Shown: positions 25,454-35,023, counted from the first letter of the stretch. The stretch: 51,478 bases of DNA from GCA-2687515 sp002687515 (GCA_030745835.1 JASLNU010000034.1:1-51478); one strand, 5' to 3'. Notes: generated by a model not told the origin, from the letters alone. Program-made: numbers and translations.

Positions 25454-27099
25454 GGCGATGTGCTTCCCCGCACATGGCGGCGCGGCACGAACTTCATCCA
25501 AGGGGGAAACTCGCCCACCGGAACCTCGATCAGCACCGGACGGCCGGCATCGAAGGCTTTTTTTAGCGCGCTCTGCAATTCTTCGGATCCAGCGGCGCGC
25601 ATGCCGTGCGCGCCAAATGCCTCGGCTAGGGCGACGAAATCGGGATTGTGCAAATCGCTGGCGATATATTGGCCGTCATAGCCCAATTTCTGGCCGCGCC
25701 GCACATTGCCAAAAGCCTGATCGTTGAAAACCACGGTAACCAGGTTGATATTATGCTGCACGGCGGTGGCCAGTTCCTGGATATCGAACATCAGCCCGCC
25801 ATCGCCGGCGACGCAAACCACGGGAACATCTGGGTGCGCCACCTTGACGCCGAGCGCCGTCGGAAAACCGTAACCGAGCGTGCCCTGATAACCGGGCGGA
25901 ATGTAATGGCGGGGGCGGTAAACGGGGAAACCCCACGACGCGAAATAACTGACCTGGGTCACATCGAAGCAGATATAGCCGTCTTCGGGCAGCGCCGCCC
26001 GGATGGCATCGGTATAGGCGTGATGCATGTCCAGATCGCGCCGGCTTTCCCGTTCGGCTTCGGCCTTGGCGGCGGCCAGGGCGTCGGCGTCCCAGGCGGA
26101 CTTGATATCGGCGCCGGCGAGCGCCGCGTTGAGCTTGTCCAGGCCCGCCTTCGAGGTGGTGACCAGATGGATGTCGGGCGGCCAGGCTTCGACCGTTTGC
26201 CCGGCATCGGCATCGATGCGGATCAGCTTGATCGCGTCGTCAAATCCCCAATGCATAACCTGGGTCGCCAGGCGCGTGCCGACACCCAGCGCCAGATCGG
26301 CTTGCGGCCATAATTTGATGCCGCTGGCCAGCGAATGGGTCAAAGGATGGCGGGCATCGGCGACGCCCGGCCCGTATTGGGAAACGATCACCGGCGCCGA
26401 CAGTTTTTCTGCCAGTTCGCGGAGTTCGTCCGCCGCGTCCATGGCACCCGAACCGGCACAGATCACCGGGCGCGCCGCCGAGGCCAGAAGTTCCGCCGCC
26501 TGATCGATCAAATCGGCATCGGGTTCCGGATCATCGAAACCGGGATCGAATTCATCCAGGTTCGGCGCCGCCTCGGCGGTCAGGACATCGGGCGGCACCT
26601 CGACCACAACCGGCCGGTTACGGCCCGAGGTGGCCTGGCGGATGGCTTCGCCCATGACGCCGGGCACGTCTTCGGGCGCCCGGATAGTGCCCTGCCATTT
26701 GGTGTAATTGGCGACGCAATCGAGCTGATCGTCGATTTCGTGCAAGCTACCGAGGCCGCGGCCGAGAAATTTGGACGGAATCTGACCGGTGATACAGAGA
26801 ACCGGCGCGTTCTGGGAATAGCCGGTGGCCAGCGCCGCCCCGGCGTTCAACAGGCCGGCTCCGGGCACCACCGTGCAGACGCCCAGCTTGCCGGTCGAAA
26901 GCGCATAACCGTTGGCCATATAGGCGGTGGTCTGTTCGTGCCGGGTGTGCACCATGCGGATCGAATTGCGGGCATGGTAGAAGGCGTTGAACAGCGCGTC
27001 CAACTGGACGCCCGGCAGTCCGAACACGGTATCGACGCCGTGGCGTTCAAGGGTCGAAATGATCGCCTTGGCGGTGTTGATCTGAATGCTGTCCGGCAT
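25450..27099 (-). CDS. Thiamine diphosphate-dependent enzyme of the acetolactate synthase/decarboxylase family
   Basis: 549 residues from ATG 27099 (MPDSIQIN), preceded by GAGGAGGGG. N-terminal Pyr domain has the proton-relay Glu in TRHEQTTAYMANGYA. The central domain follows (ARPVICAGSGAMDAADEL). The C-terminal PP domain has the ThDP/Mg motif GDGGLMFDIQELATA ending at VVFND. The class includes acetolactate synthase, benzoylformate decarboxylase and other 2-oxo acid decarboxylases or lyases. The FAH hydrolase and cupin partners and the lack of a regulatory ilvH-type subunit point to catabolism of a 2-oxo acid and not to branched-chain synthesis. Confidence 0.9.
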   Translation of the reverse strand: MPDSIQINTAKAIISTLERHGVDTVFGLPGVQLDALFNAFYHARNSIRMVHTRHEQTTAYMANGYALSTGKLGVCTVVPGAGLLNAGAALATGYSQNAPVLCITGQIPSKFLGRGLGSLHEIDDQLDCVANYTKWQGTIRAPEDVPGVMGEAIRQATSGRNRPVVVEVPPDVLTAEAAPNLDEFDPGFDDPEPDADLIDQAAELLASAARPVICAGSGAMDAADELRELAEKLSAPVIVSQYGPGVADARHPLTHSLASGIKLWPQADLALGVGTRLATQVMHWGFDDAIKLIRIDADAGQTVEAWPPDIHLVTTSKAGLDKLNAALAGADIKSAWDADALAAAKAEAERESRRDLDMHHAYTDAIRAALPEDGYICFDVTQVSYFASWGFPVYRPRHYIPPGYQGTLGYGFPTALGVKVAHPDVPVVCVAGDGGLMFDIQELATAVQHNINLVTVVFNDQAFGNVRRGQKLGYDGQYIASDLHNPDFVALAEAFGAHGMRAAGSEELQSALKKAFDAGRPVLIEVPVGEFPPWMKFVPRRHVRGSTSP

Positions 27100-27124
27100 G
27101 CCCCCTCCTCGGTTTGGCAATGGT

Positions 27125-27982
27125 TTATTCGGCGGCGATGATCGGGTTGGAAAGTGTGCCGAGGCCGGTTATTTCGACCTCGCAGACATCGCCTGGTTCC
27201 ATCCGCTTGGTGGTGCCGGGGATCGAGCCCGGCGTGCCGGTGACGACGACATCGCCCGGCTGCAGCGTGTAGCCTTCGGAAAGGTAAGCGATGATGCCTT
27301 CGATGCGGGTCAGGATCAGATTGATGGAGCTGTTTTGTTTTTCCTTGCCGTTGAGGCGGGTGATGATGGACTGCTGGTAGGGATCGCCGAATTCGTCTTG
27401 GGTCATCATCCAGGGACCGAAACTGCCCGATTTCTCGAACGTCTTGCCGAGACCGAATTGCCGGTTGTGCGATTGGTAGTCGCGCACCGAGCCTTCGTTG
27501 TAGCAGGAATATCCGGCGATATATTCGAAGGCCTCGCTTTCCGGGATGTAGCGGCCCGGCTTGCCGATGACCGCCGCCAGCTCACCCTCGAAATCATAAC
27601 GCTCGGCCATGCTTTCGCGCGGCCTTACCAGGGACTGTCCGTGGCCGACCACCGAGATCGGCATGCGCAGGAACATTTCCGGATAAGCGCTGCGGTCCAG
27701 TCCGGTTTCATCTTTATGGGTTTGATAATTGAGGGCGACGCACCAGGTGGCTTGCGGTTCCGGAATGACGGGCAGCAGTTCAACCTCGGCAAGGATGCGG
27801 TCCGGCGCCTTGCCATCGACCGCGGCGGCGATCTTATCGAACCAGCCATCGACGCTTTCCAGAATTTCACGAAGCGATCCTGGCATGCCCGGCGCGGCGG
27901 TCGATAACTCGACAATACCGTCGTCGCCGGCCATGACGCCGACGCCGGCTTGTCCGTTATATTCGTATGACACCAACCGCAT
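27125..27982 (-). CDS. Fumarylacetoacetate hydrolase family protein
   Basis: 285 residues from ATG 27982 (MRLVSYEY), chosen for the strong GAGGAGGAG ribosome site. The frame runs further upstream, across the divergent regulatory region, which is unlikely to be translated. FAH-fold signatures are VALNYQTHKDETG, the metal-ligand segment DFEGELAAVIGK, and GDVVVTGTPGSIPG near the end. Members hydrolyse C-C bonds of beta-diketones, decarboxylate oxaloacetate-like acids, or hydrate or isomerise dienoates. First gene of the minus-strand operon with the ThDP enzyme and cupin. Confidence 0.92.
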   Translation of the reverse strand: MRLVSYEYNGQAGVGVMAGDDGIVELSTAAPGMPGSLREILESVDGWFDKIAAAVDGKAPDRILAEVELLPVIPEPQATWCVALNYQTHKDETGLDRSAYPEMFLRMPISVVGHGQSLVRPRESMAERYDFEGELAAVIGKPGRYIPESEAFEYIAGYSCYNEGSVRDYQSHNRQFGLGKTFEKSGSFGPWMMTQDEFGDPYQQSIITRLNGKEKQNSSINLILTRIEGIIAYLSEGYTLQPGDVVVTGTPGSIPGTTKRMEPGDVCEVEITGLGTLSNPIIAAE

Positions 27983-28167
27983 GTCCTCCTCCTCACCTTT
28001 CTTTTCAGCCGATGCCCGGCATCCGCCGATTAGAAACAAGCCCGCCGCCGCCGTCAATGACTGCCAAGCCTCCGCCCGAAAATTCGGGCGGCGTTTCAAC
28101 GCAAGGATTTCGTGATAAAGTGAGATCAGAGCCGACATGATCGAACATGAAATGGGGGAGAAAAGGA
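27983..28167. promoter_or_regulatory. Divergent control region with a perfect 20-bp palindrome
   Basis: The 185-bp gap separates the FAH-led and hydratase-led operons. At 28072-28091 lies CCGCCCGAA-AA-TTCGGGCGG, a 9+2+9 perfect inverted repeat. Its place between divergent catabolic operons suggests an operator for both; it could also fold as an RNA hairpin in the leader. No regulator gene is adjacent. Confidence 0.5.
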
Positions 28168-29019
28168 ATGACCGACGCAATCGAGGAATACCGGAAATTC
28201 ATCGGCCATACGATCGTCACCGAGGATGTGATCACCGCATCCCAGGTACACCGGCTGAACGTCACCTTGAACCGGGAGGATCCGATCCCCGCCGAGGGTG
28301 ATCCGGTGCCACCGGGATGGCATTCGATATTTTTCCCGCGCCTCAACCTGACCCGTGACCTCACTTCCGACGGCATGGCCTCCGAAATCGAGGACGGCCC
28401 GCCGAGCCCGTTGCCCCGGCGCATGTATGCGGGCAACAATATGCGCTTCCACCAGCCGTTTCGTATCGGCGATCGCGTCACCAAGGAGATTTCGATCGCC
28501 TCGGTGACGCCCAAGGAGGGCCGTTCGGGCAAGCTCGTGTTTGTGACCATCGGCGTCAAGATTACGGGTCCCAAGGGCCTGATAATGGAAGACGATCAAA
28601 ACTTGGTTTACCGGGAAGAGGATACCGGCGGAGCGCCGCCGCCGGGCGAACCCGGACCCGAAGACGCCGCCTGGAAACGGACGGTAACGGTGGATCCCGT
28701 CATGCTGTTCCGGTTTTCCGCATGCACCTTCAATCCGCATCGCATCCATTACGACTACCCTTATGTGACCGATGTGGAAGGTTATCCGGGCCTGATCGTG
28801 CACGGACCGTTCACGGCAGTCTGGATTTTGGAACTGGTGCGCGACAGTGCGCCGGACGCCAAGATGACCGCCTTCGCCATGCAGGCGCGGGCGCCGATTT
28901 ACGAGGGCCAGCCCTTTACGCTGATGGGCGAGCCCGCCGGCGACGGCAAATCCTGCCAGCTTTGGGCGGTCAACGCCGACGGCGTCATTGCCATGAAGGC
29001 AAGCGCCGAGTTTGCCTGA
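28168..29019 (+). CDS. MaoC/HTD2-like (FAS1-like) acyl-CoA hydratase
   Basis: 283 residues from ATG 28168 (MTDAIEEYRKF) with AAAAGGA upstream. It is a double hot-dog protein. The N-terminal half is the FAS1-like dehydratase region (RRMYAGNNMRFHQPFRIGD). The C-terminal half has the hydratase-2 motif (FNPHRIHYDYPYVTDVEGYP, then GLIVHGP), with the catalytic Asn/His pair. The closest named class known to me is mesaconyl-C4-CoA hydratase/HTD2. It heads a plus-strand operon with an enoyl-CoA hydratase and two CoA ligases. The acyl group acted on is unknown. Confidence 0.9.
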   Translation: MTDAIEEYRKFIGHTIVTEDVITASQVHRLNVTLNREDPIPAEGDPVPPGWHSIFFPRLNLTRDLTSDGMASEIEDGPPSPLPRRMYAGNNMRFHQPFRIGDRVTKEISIASVTPKEGRSGKLVFVTIGVKITGPKGLIMEDDQNLVYREEDTGGAPPPGEPGPEDAAWKRTVTVDPVMLFRFSACTFNPHRIHYDYPYVTDVEGYPGLIVHGPFTAVWILELVRDSAPDAKMTAFAMQARAPIYEGQPFTLMGEPAGDGKSCQLWAVNADGVIAMKASAEFA

Positions 29020-29047
29020 TCAAGCGGCCGCCGAGTGGGGCAAGACG

Positions 29048-29944
29048 ATGGCTTACGAACATATCCTCTATGATGTCGAAGACCGGCTGGCGACGATCAC
29101 TTTCAACCGGCCCGAAAGGCGCAACGCCATTCACTGGAAGATGTCCGCCGAGATCTCGAAGGCGCTGAAAGCGGCGGAGGTTGATACCGACGTTTCGGTG
29201 ATCATCCTCAAGGGCGCCGGCGATTGCTTTTCGTCGGGTTACGATCTTAGTACCAGCTTGGGCACGCCGCCCCGGCAGACCGGCGAGATTACCGCCGACC
29301 AGGAAGGCCACGGCGAATTCGTCAGCGTCTGGGACAACCGCGCCCGGGTGCAGGGCCATATCGAATATATGATGGAGATTTGGAACAATTGGAAACCGGT
29401 GATCGCCCAGGTGCATGGGGTTTGCCTCGGCGGCGCTTCGGCGCTGGCGCTGGCCTCCGATCTGTTGATCGCCGCCGATGACGCGCGCCTCGGCCATCCC
29501 GGCCTTCGTGCCATCGCGCCGGGCGAGGAAACCGCCATCTTCGCCTGGCATGTGGGCCTCAAGAAAGCCAAGGAAATGCTGCTCACCGGCGATGCCCTGA
29601 CGGCCGAAGAAATGCTGCGCCACGGCATGGCCAACCATGTCTTTCCGGTGGACAAGCTGGAGTCGGAAACGCGCACCATCGCCCGGCGCATCGCCAATAT
29701 CGATACGCAGCTGCTGTCGCTGTCGAAGAAAATGGTCAACCGGGTCTATGAGCAGATGGGCTTCCAGTTTTCGATACAAAGTTCGGGCGAGTTCGTCACC
29801 CTGGCCGGGCGGCTGCCGTCGAACCAGGAATTTAAGCGCATCTCCAAGGAACAGGGCATGAAAGCCGCAATCGAATGGCGCGACGGGCCGTTCGGCGGCG
29901 CCCTGGGCCGCTATCCGCCGATCAACGACAATACCGACGACTGA
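29048..29944 (+). CDS. Enoyl-CoA hydratase/isomerase family protein
   Basis: 298 residues from ATG 29048 (MAYEHILYDVEDRLATITFN). Crotonase-fold marks include FNRPERRNAIHWKM, the oxyanion-hole segment KGAGDCFSSGYDLS and the second segment VCLGGASALALASDLLIAADDA. The oxyanion pair and helix are intact, with the acidic residue region at LRAIAPGEETA. It follows the hydratase-like gene closely, with GTGGGG as a possible ribosome site, and precedes the two ligases. It probably acts on the CoA thioester made by them. Confidence 0.9.
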   Translation: MAYEHILYDVEDRLATITFNRPERRNAIHWKMSAEISKALKAAEVDTDVSVIILKGAGDCFSSGYDLSTSLGTPPRQTGEITADQEGHGEFVSVWDNRARVQGHIEYMMEIWNNWKPVIAQVHGVCLGGASALALASDLLIAADDARLGHPGLRAIAPGEETAIFAWHVGLKKAKEMLLTGDALTAEEMLRHGMANHVFPVDKLESETRTIARRIANIDTQLLSLSKKMVNRVYEQMGFQFSIQSSGEFVTLAGRLPSNQEFKRISKEQGMKAAIEWRDGPFGGALGRYPPINDNTDD

Positions 29945-29957
29945 TCGGCCGCGCCCG

Positions 29958-31838
29958 GTGAGCGAGCAGCGCCCCATAATCCGTAACCTCAAGGAGGTCG
30001 AGGAATTCGAGGCGGTGCCGCTCGCCGAACGGATGCGCGCCGACACCGTCTATGAGCTGATCAATATGGGCGCGGCGCATGACCCCGAAAGAGCGGTCAT
30101 CCACTACCTTCTCAAGGCCGATCCGGACGAGACGCCGCAAACCCTCAGCTACGGCGCCTACCTAACCAAAGTCCGCCAGGCGGCGAACCTATTCCACCGG
30201 CTGCTGGCAGGTGAGGGGAAAGAGGACGGCGTTATCGGCGTGCTGTTGCCGATGGTCCCTGAAAACTACATTACCCTCGCCGCCGGGCCGACGGCGGGAA
30301 TCCTCTGCCCGGTCAATTGGGCGCTGTCGGCCGAAGCCATCGCCAATGTGATGAAGGCGGCGAAGGTGCGCGTGCTGGTGGCGCTCGGTCCCTGCCCCGA
30401 ATTCGGGATTTGGGAGAGCGCGCAAAAAGTCGCCGAACTGGTGCCCAGCATCGAACATCTGATCCAGGTCCAGGGACCAGGCGGCGTGCAAGATTCGGAG
30501 ATCGATTTCAATGCGCTCATCGATGCCGAGCCGGGCGATGCCCTGACTTTCGAGCGCGCCGTCGATGCCGAAACGACGGCCATCTATTGCCCCACCGGCG
30601 GCACCACCGGGGCGCCCAAGCTGGCGCGCCTGGCGCATGGCGGTATTGCCTATAAGTGCCATGTCTACAGCTGGTACCTGGGGCATGGGCCGGGCGATGT
30701 CGTATTCGCCGGGACGCCGCTGTTTCATTCGGGCGGCATCGTCAACCGCTCGATCAGCCCGATGTCCCAGGGCATGACCAACGTGATCCTGAGCCCGCAC
30801 GGCTTTCGCGAGAAGAACACCTACAAGAATTACTGGAAGCTGGTCGAAAAATACCGGGCCACCGAATTGATCGCCGTGCCGACGGCGCTGTCGGCATTGC
30901 TCAGTCAGCCGGTGGACGGCGATATTTCATCGCTGGGGCACTATTCCAACACCGGCTCGGCGGGGCTGCCGGCGGCGGTGGGGCGCGCCGTCGAGGAAAA
31001 ATTCGGGGTCCGCATGCTGTCCAATTACGGGCTTACGGAAAACACCGCTTCGGCGGCGATACCGCCGCGTCACGGCGAGCCGCGCTACGGATCGTCGGGC
31101 ATCCGCCTGCCATATACCCAGATCAAGGCGGTCAAGGTGGACGCGGGCGGCAAGTACGAAGGCGATTGCCCCGACGGCGAAGTGGGCGTCATTGCCATCA
31201 AGGGGCCGGGCGTCGTTGAAGGCTATGTGGACGAGACCCTCAACCGCGATCTGTTTTTCCCGGACGGCTGGCTCAACACCGGCGATCTCGGCAGGTTCGA
31301 TGAAGACGGCTTCATCTGGATCACCGGGCGCCTCAAGGATCTGATCATCCGCGGCGGCAATAATATCGATTCCCGCGTGATCGACGAAACCTTGCAGGAC
31401 CACGAAGCGGTGGAACTGGCGGCGGCGGTGGGCAAGCCCGATACTTACGCCGGCGAATTGCCGATCGCCTACGTGCAATTGAAGCCCGGCGCGCAGGCCA
31501 CGTCCGAGGATATCCGCCTTTATGCCAGGGAGCATATCCCCGAGCGCGGCGCCGCGCCGGCGGAGATTCATATCATCGAGAAAATGCCGCTGACCGAAGT
31601 GGGCAAGATATTCAAGCCGCCGCTGCGCCGGGACGCGGCGGAAAAAGCCTTCGCCGAGGCCCTCGCCCCGCTTTCGATGCTGGGTGCCGGCGTCGATATC
31701 GCGGTCGCCGACGATGCCACCCGTGGCACCTTGGCGACCATCCGGCTGACCGGCGATGTCGATGACGCGGCGGTAAGCCAGGCCGAAGAGATCATGGCCG
31801 CCTACACCATGAGCCATAAGATCGTGCGGGCCCGATGA
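29958..31838 (+). CDS. AMP-dependent acyl-CoA synthetase, copy 1
   Basis: 626 residues from GTG 29958, 13 bp after the hydratase stop. ANL-superfamily marks: P-loop CPTGGTTGAPKLARLAHGG, A5-like SNYGLTENTASAAI, A7 GWLNTGDLGRFDEDGF, A8 GRLKDLIIRGGNNID and a C-terminal lysine in TEVGKIFKPPLRRD. It should adenylate a carboxylic acid and transfer it to CoA. A C-terminal tail of about 60 residues beyond the usual end (VDIAVADDATRGTLATIRLT) is shared with the next gene. ATGA overlap couples the two. Substrate unknown. Confidence 0.93.
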   Translation: MSEQRPIIRNLKEVEEFEAVPLAERMRADTVYELINMGAAHDPERAVIHYLLKADPDETPQTLSYGAYLTKVRQAANLFHRLLAGEGKEDGVIGVLLPMVPENYITLAAGPTAGILCPVNWALSAEAIANVMKAAKVRVLVALGPCPEFGIWESAQKVAELVPSIEHLIQVQGPGGVQDSEIDFNALIDAEPGDALTFERAVDAETTAIYCPTGGTTGAPKLARLAHGGIAYKCHVYSWYLGHGPGDVVFAGTPLFHSGGIVNRSISPMSQGMTNVILSPHGFREKNTYKNYWKLVEKYRATELIAVPTALSALLSQPVDGDISSLGHYSNTGSAGLPAAVGRAVEEKFGVRMLSNYGLTENTASAAIPPRHGEPRYGSSGIRLPYTQIKAVKVDAGGKYEGDCPDGEVGVIAIKGPGVVEGYVDETLNRDLFFPDGWLNTGDLGRFDEDGFIWITGRLKDLIIRGGNNIDSRVIDETLQDHEAVELAAAVGKPDTYAGELPIAYVQLKPGAQATSEDIRLYAREHIPERGAAPAEIHIIEKMPLTEVGKIFKPPLRRDAAEKAFAEALAPLSMLGAGVDIAVADDATRGTLATIRLTGDVDDAAVSQAEEIMAAYTMSHKIVRAR

Positions 31839-33814
31839 CCGATGATGGGGCGGATAGCCGGTGTTTAGCGATTGAAGGGAGCGCCATGCCGCCCATGGAT
31901 CGCTTCGATGCGGATTTTCATGGGCTGGCCGACATCCCGGTCAGCCCGGACAATTACGCGCCGGTGCGCACCATTGCCGATATCGAACAGATGGAGAAGG
32001 TGCCGTTCGAGATGCGCGCAAGACCGTTGAGCAGCTTCGGCCTGATCCGCCGGGGCGCGTTGCTCGAACCGGAAAAAATCGCCCTCTATGTGCTCCGCAA
32101 CGGCGATCCTGACGACGCCATTGACAAGGTCACCTACGCGCAATTTCTCGACAATATCGTCCGCGCCGCCAACCTGTTCCGATCCTTAGGGGTAGGCCAG
32201 GATGACGCGGTGGTCCTGTTGCTGCCGAACCTCGCGGAAACCCATTATGTGCTTTGGGGCGCGCAGGTGGCCGGCATCGCCTTTTCCGTCAATTGGATGC
32301 TGGAGCCGTTGCAATTGACCGAGATCGTGCGCGCCTCGGAGACAAGCGTGCTGGTCGCCCTCGGGCCGGCGGACGGCTTCGAGATTTGGGATAAGGCGTG
32401 CCGGATAAAAGACAAGATGCCCCAAATCGAGCACCTGATTCAGGTACGCATGCCAGGCGGGGCGATCGCCGAGGCGCCCGAGCTTGGCGCGCTTCTGCGG
32501 GAACAACCGGCGGAGCTTGCCTTCGATCGCGCCATCAAACCGGACGACACCGCCATCTACCTGCACACCGGCGGCACCACCGGCGCGCCCAAGATCGCGC
32601 GCCTCAATCATCGCGGCATGGCCTATCAGCGCTGGGCCAATTCGGCGATGAAAGGCACGACGCGCCATGACGTGGTGTTCGGCGCCGGCCCTTTGTTTCA
32701 CGCCGGCGGTATCTGTTCCGACTCCCTGCCCGCTTTTGGAACCGGCATGACGATGGTCATTCCCGACCCATCGGGTTTCCGCAACAAGGCGGTGATCCGC
32801 AATTACTGGAAGCTGGTGGAACATTTCCAAATCACCAGGCTCAGCGGCGTGCCGACGGTGCACACCGCCTTGATGGAGAACCCGCCGAAGGGCGAGGATA
32901 TTACGTCGTTGCGTCCGATTGGGGGTTCGGGTTCGGGCGCCCTGCCCGCCGCCCTTGGCGAAAAAGTGGAACGGGTGACCGGGGTGCGCGTCCTGGTGAC
33001 CTACGGCGCCACCGAGTTCACCTGCAATATCTCGATGGCGCCGCGCGACGGCGATCCGCGCTTCGGGGCCAGCGGCATCCGCTGGCCATATACGCAAATC
33101 AGGACGGTCCGGCTGGACGACGCCGGCAATATCCTCGGCGATTGCGAGACCGACGAAATCGGCGCCATCGTGCTCAAGGGGCCGAGCATCATTGCCGGCT
33201 ACCTCGACGAACGCGATAACGCCGGCCTGTTTACCACCGACGGCTGGCTCAACAACGGCGATCTCGGCCGTATCGACGGTGACGGCTATCTATGGGTCAC
33301 CGGCCGCGCCAAGGACGTGATTATCCGGGGCGGACATAATATCGATCCGCGCGTCATCGAGGAAACGTTGCTCGACCACGAGGCGGTGGCCCTGGCCGCC
33401 GCAGTTGGTGAGCCCGATACTTATGCCGGCGAGTTGCCGGTGGCCTATGTCCAGCTGACCCCCGGCAGCGAGGCAACGGCGAAAGAGATTTCTGAATTCG
33501 TGCGCGAGCACATTCCGGAGCGCGCCGCCAATCCGGTGGAGATCCGGATCATGGAGGCGCTGCCGCAGACCGCCGTCGGCAAGATCTACAAGCCGGACCT
33601 GCGCCTGGACGCAACGCGGCGCGCCTTCGCGGCGGCGCTGGAACCACTGCGCGACCGCATCGAGGCCATCGATGTCAAGGTTGCCGCCCATCCGGTGCAT
33701 GGGACCCTGGCCACCGTTTCGGTGCAAGCCGCCGACCGGGCCGGTGTGGAGGCCGAAATCGGCGCGGCGCTCGGCACCTTTGCCATCGTCCACGAAATCG
33801 AATGGAAAGATTAG
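31835..33814 (+). CDS. AMP-dependent acyl-CoA synthetase, copy 2 (tandem paralogue)
   Basis: 659 residues if started at ATG 31835 in an ATGA overlap. ATG 31886 (MPPMDRFDADF) with AAGGGAG upstream is the better-supported ribosome site and gives 642 residues. The motifs match the neighbour: LHTGGTTGAPKIARLNHRG, VTYGATEFTCNISM, GWLNNGDLGRIDGDGY, GRAKDVIIRGGHNID and TAVGKIYKPDLRLD. Long stretches are near-identical to copy 1 (PDTYAGELP, REHIPER), including the extra C-terminal tail, so they arose by tandem duplication. The differences around the acyl pocket suggest different acids. Confidence 0.93.
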   Translation: MTDDGADSRCLAIEGSAMPPMDRFDADFHGLADIPVSPDNYAPVRTIADIEQMEKVPFEMRARPLSSFGLIRRGALLEPEKIALYVLRNGDPDDAIDKVTYAQFLDNIVRAANLFRSLGVGQDDAVVLLLPNLAETHYVLWGAQVAGIAFSVNWMLEPLQLTEIVRASETSVLVALGPADGFEIWDKACRIKDKMPQIEHLIQVRMPGGAIAEAPELGALLREQPAELAFDRAIKPDDTAIYLHTGGTTGAPKIARLNHRGMAYQRWANSAMKGTTRHDVVFGAGPLFHAGGICSDSLPAFGTGMTMVIPDPSGFRNKAVIRNYWKLVEHFQITRLSGVPTVHTALMENPPKGEDITSLRPIGGSGSGALPAALGEKVERVTGVRVLVTYGATEFTCNISMAPRDGDPRFGASGIRWPYTQIRTVRLDDAGNILGDCETDEIGAIVLKGPSIIAGYLDERDNAGLFTTDGWLNNGDLGRIDGDGYLWVTGRAKDVIIRGGHNIDPRVIEETLLDHEAVALAAAVGEPDTYAGELPVAYVQLTPGSEATAKEISEFVREHIPERAANPVEIRIMEALPQTAVGKIYKPDLRLDATRRAFAAALEPLRDRIEAIDVKVAAHPVHGTLATVSVQAADRAGVEAEIGAALGTFAIVHEIEWKD

Positions 33815-33874
33815 GCCGGAGCAAGTAGGACGCCCTCGCGGCCGACCCCGCCATCCCGGCGCGCCCTGGGTCCG

Positions 33875-35023
33875 CTATAGCACCCCGCGCGCGTCGATCG
33901 GCCAGATGTCGACCAGGCGGTCACCGCGCACGCAGTGCAGATAGTCGTGCAGGTTGACGGTTGGATCGCAATGCGGCGTGATCAGGCTGATGGCATCACC
34001 CAATTGCGGTTTCTCGGCGCCCGGCGGCAGTTCGATCTTGCCGTGCTCGTCGCCAAAGCGGTCATAGGCGCCGCCGGCCAAGCCGGCTTCCGCCAGCACC
34101 GGTTTGGGGCCGTCGGTGGCGAAGGTCTTATAGCCGCCATTGATGGTGACGAAAGCATCGGCATTGTTGCTGACCACCGAGCACTGAACGAGCAAGGAGG
34201 TCTGGAACGGCGCCGCGCCGCTGATCGGCATCTCCACCTGGTTATATTCCACATCCATGAAGATGTACGAGCCGGTCTGATGCTCGGTAAACGGGCCGGC
34301 CTCGATATCGATCACCAGCGAACCGGTGCCGCCACCGGTGACGATGGCGGGCGGCAGACCGGCGCCGCCTAAGGCAGCGATGATTTCCGCCAGCCTTGCC
34401 AGTTGCTTGCCGTAGACCCGGCGCCGGCCGGCGAGGTCGTTGATGTGCTGGACCATGCCCGAATAGGCCTGAACGCCGCGATAGGTGAGGCCCGGCGCAT
34501 CGGCGATCATTCCGGCCAGCCCTAGGACCGCATCTTCGGTCGCCACGCCGGTGCGCTGCATGCCGACATCGATATCCACCAGAACCTCCAGGGCGGCGCC
34601 GGATGTCCGCACCGCTTCGGCCAAATCGCGGAGGTTGGCCGGGTTATCGACGACCACCTTGAAGCGTCCGGCCCGGGCCGCCAATTTTGCCAGGCGGCCC
34701 AACCTGGCGGCGCCGACCACCGGCGAGGTGATCAGCACGCCTTCGATGCCGGCCGCGATCATGGCCTCGGCTTCGTGCAGGGTCGCGCAGCAGACGCCGA
34801 CGGCGCCGGCCGCGACCTGGCGCTTGGCGATCTCGGAACATTTATGGGTCTTGGCATGGGGGCGCATGCGCAGGCCCACTGCGCCGCAGATGCGGGCAAG
34901 GCCCTCGATGTTGGCTTCGAACTTGTCGAGATCGAGGACCAGGGCCGGCGTCAACAGCGCCCGGCGCGATCCGGGCACATCGATCAGGCCGGCATTAGGG
35001 CCCAGTTCAGCCGCCGGCGACAT
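33875..35023 (-). CDS. D-threonine aldolase/DSD1-type PLP enzyme
   Basis: 382 residues of the fold III alanine-racemase-like group. The PLP lysine is K58 in RPHAKTHK, the phosphate-binding segment is VTGGGTGS, and a metal site of D-threonine aldolase type is seen near the C-terminus (HCDPTVNLHDYLHCV). These enzymes cleave or dehydrate D-beta-hydroxy amino acids (D-threonine aldolase, D-threo-3-hydroxyaspartate or D-serine dehydratase). The start ATG 35023 overlaps the end of the upstream GFA gene by 17 bp. It lies downstream of the TRAP transporter on the same strand, so the transporter may import the substrate; this is inference. Confidence 0.9.
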   Translation of the reverse strand: MSPAAELGPNAGLIDVPGSRRALLTPALVLDLDKFEANIEGLARICGAVGLRMRPHAKTHKCSEIAKRQVAAGAVGVCCATLHEAEAMIAAGIEGVLITSPVVGAARLGRLAKLAARAGRFKVVVDNPANLRDLAEAVRTSGAALEVLVDIDVGMQRTGVATEDAVLGLAGMIADAPGLTYRGVQAYSGMVQHINDLAGRRRVYGKQLARLAEIIAALGGAGLPPAIVTGGGTGSLVIDIEAGPFTEHQTGSYIFMDVEYNQVEMPISGAAPFQTSLLVQCSVVSNNADAFVTINGGYKTFATDGPKPVLAEAGLAGGAYDRFGDEHGKIELPPGAEKPQLGDAISLITPHCDPTVNLHDYLHCVRGDRLVDIWPIDARGVL

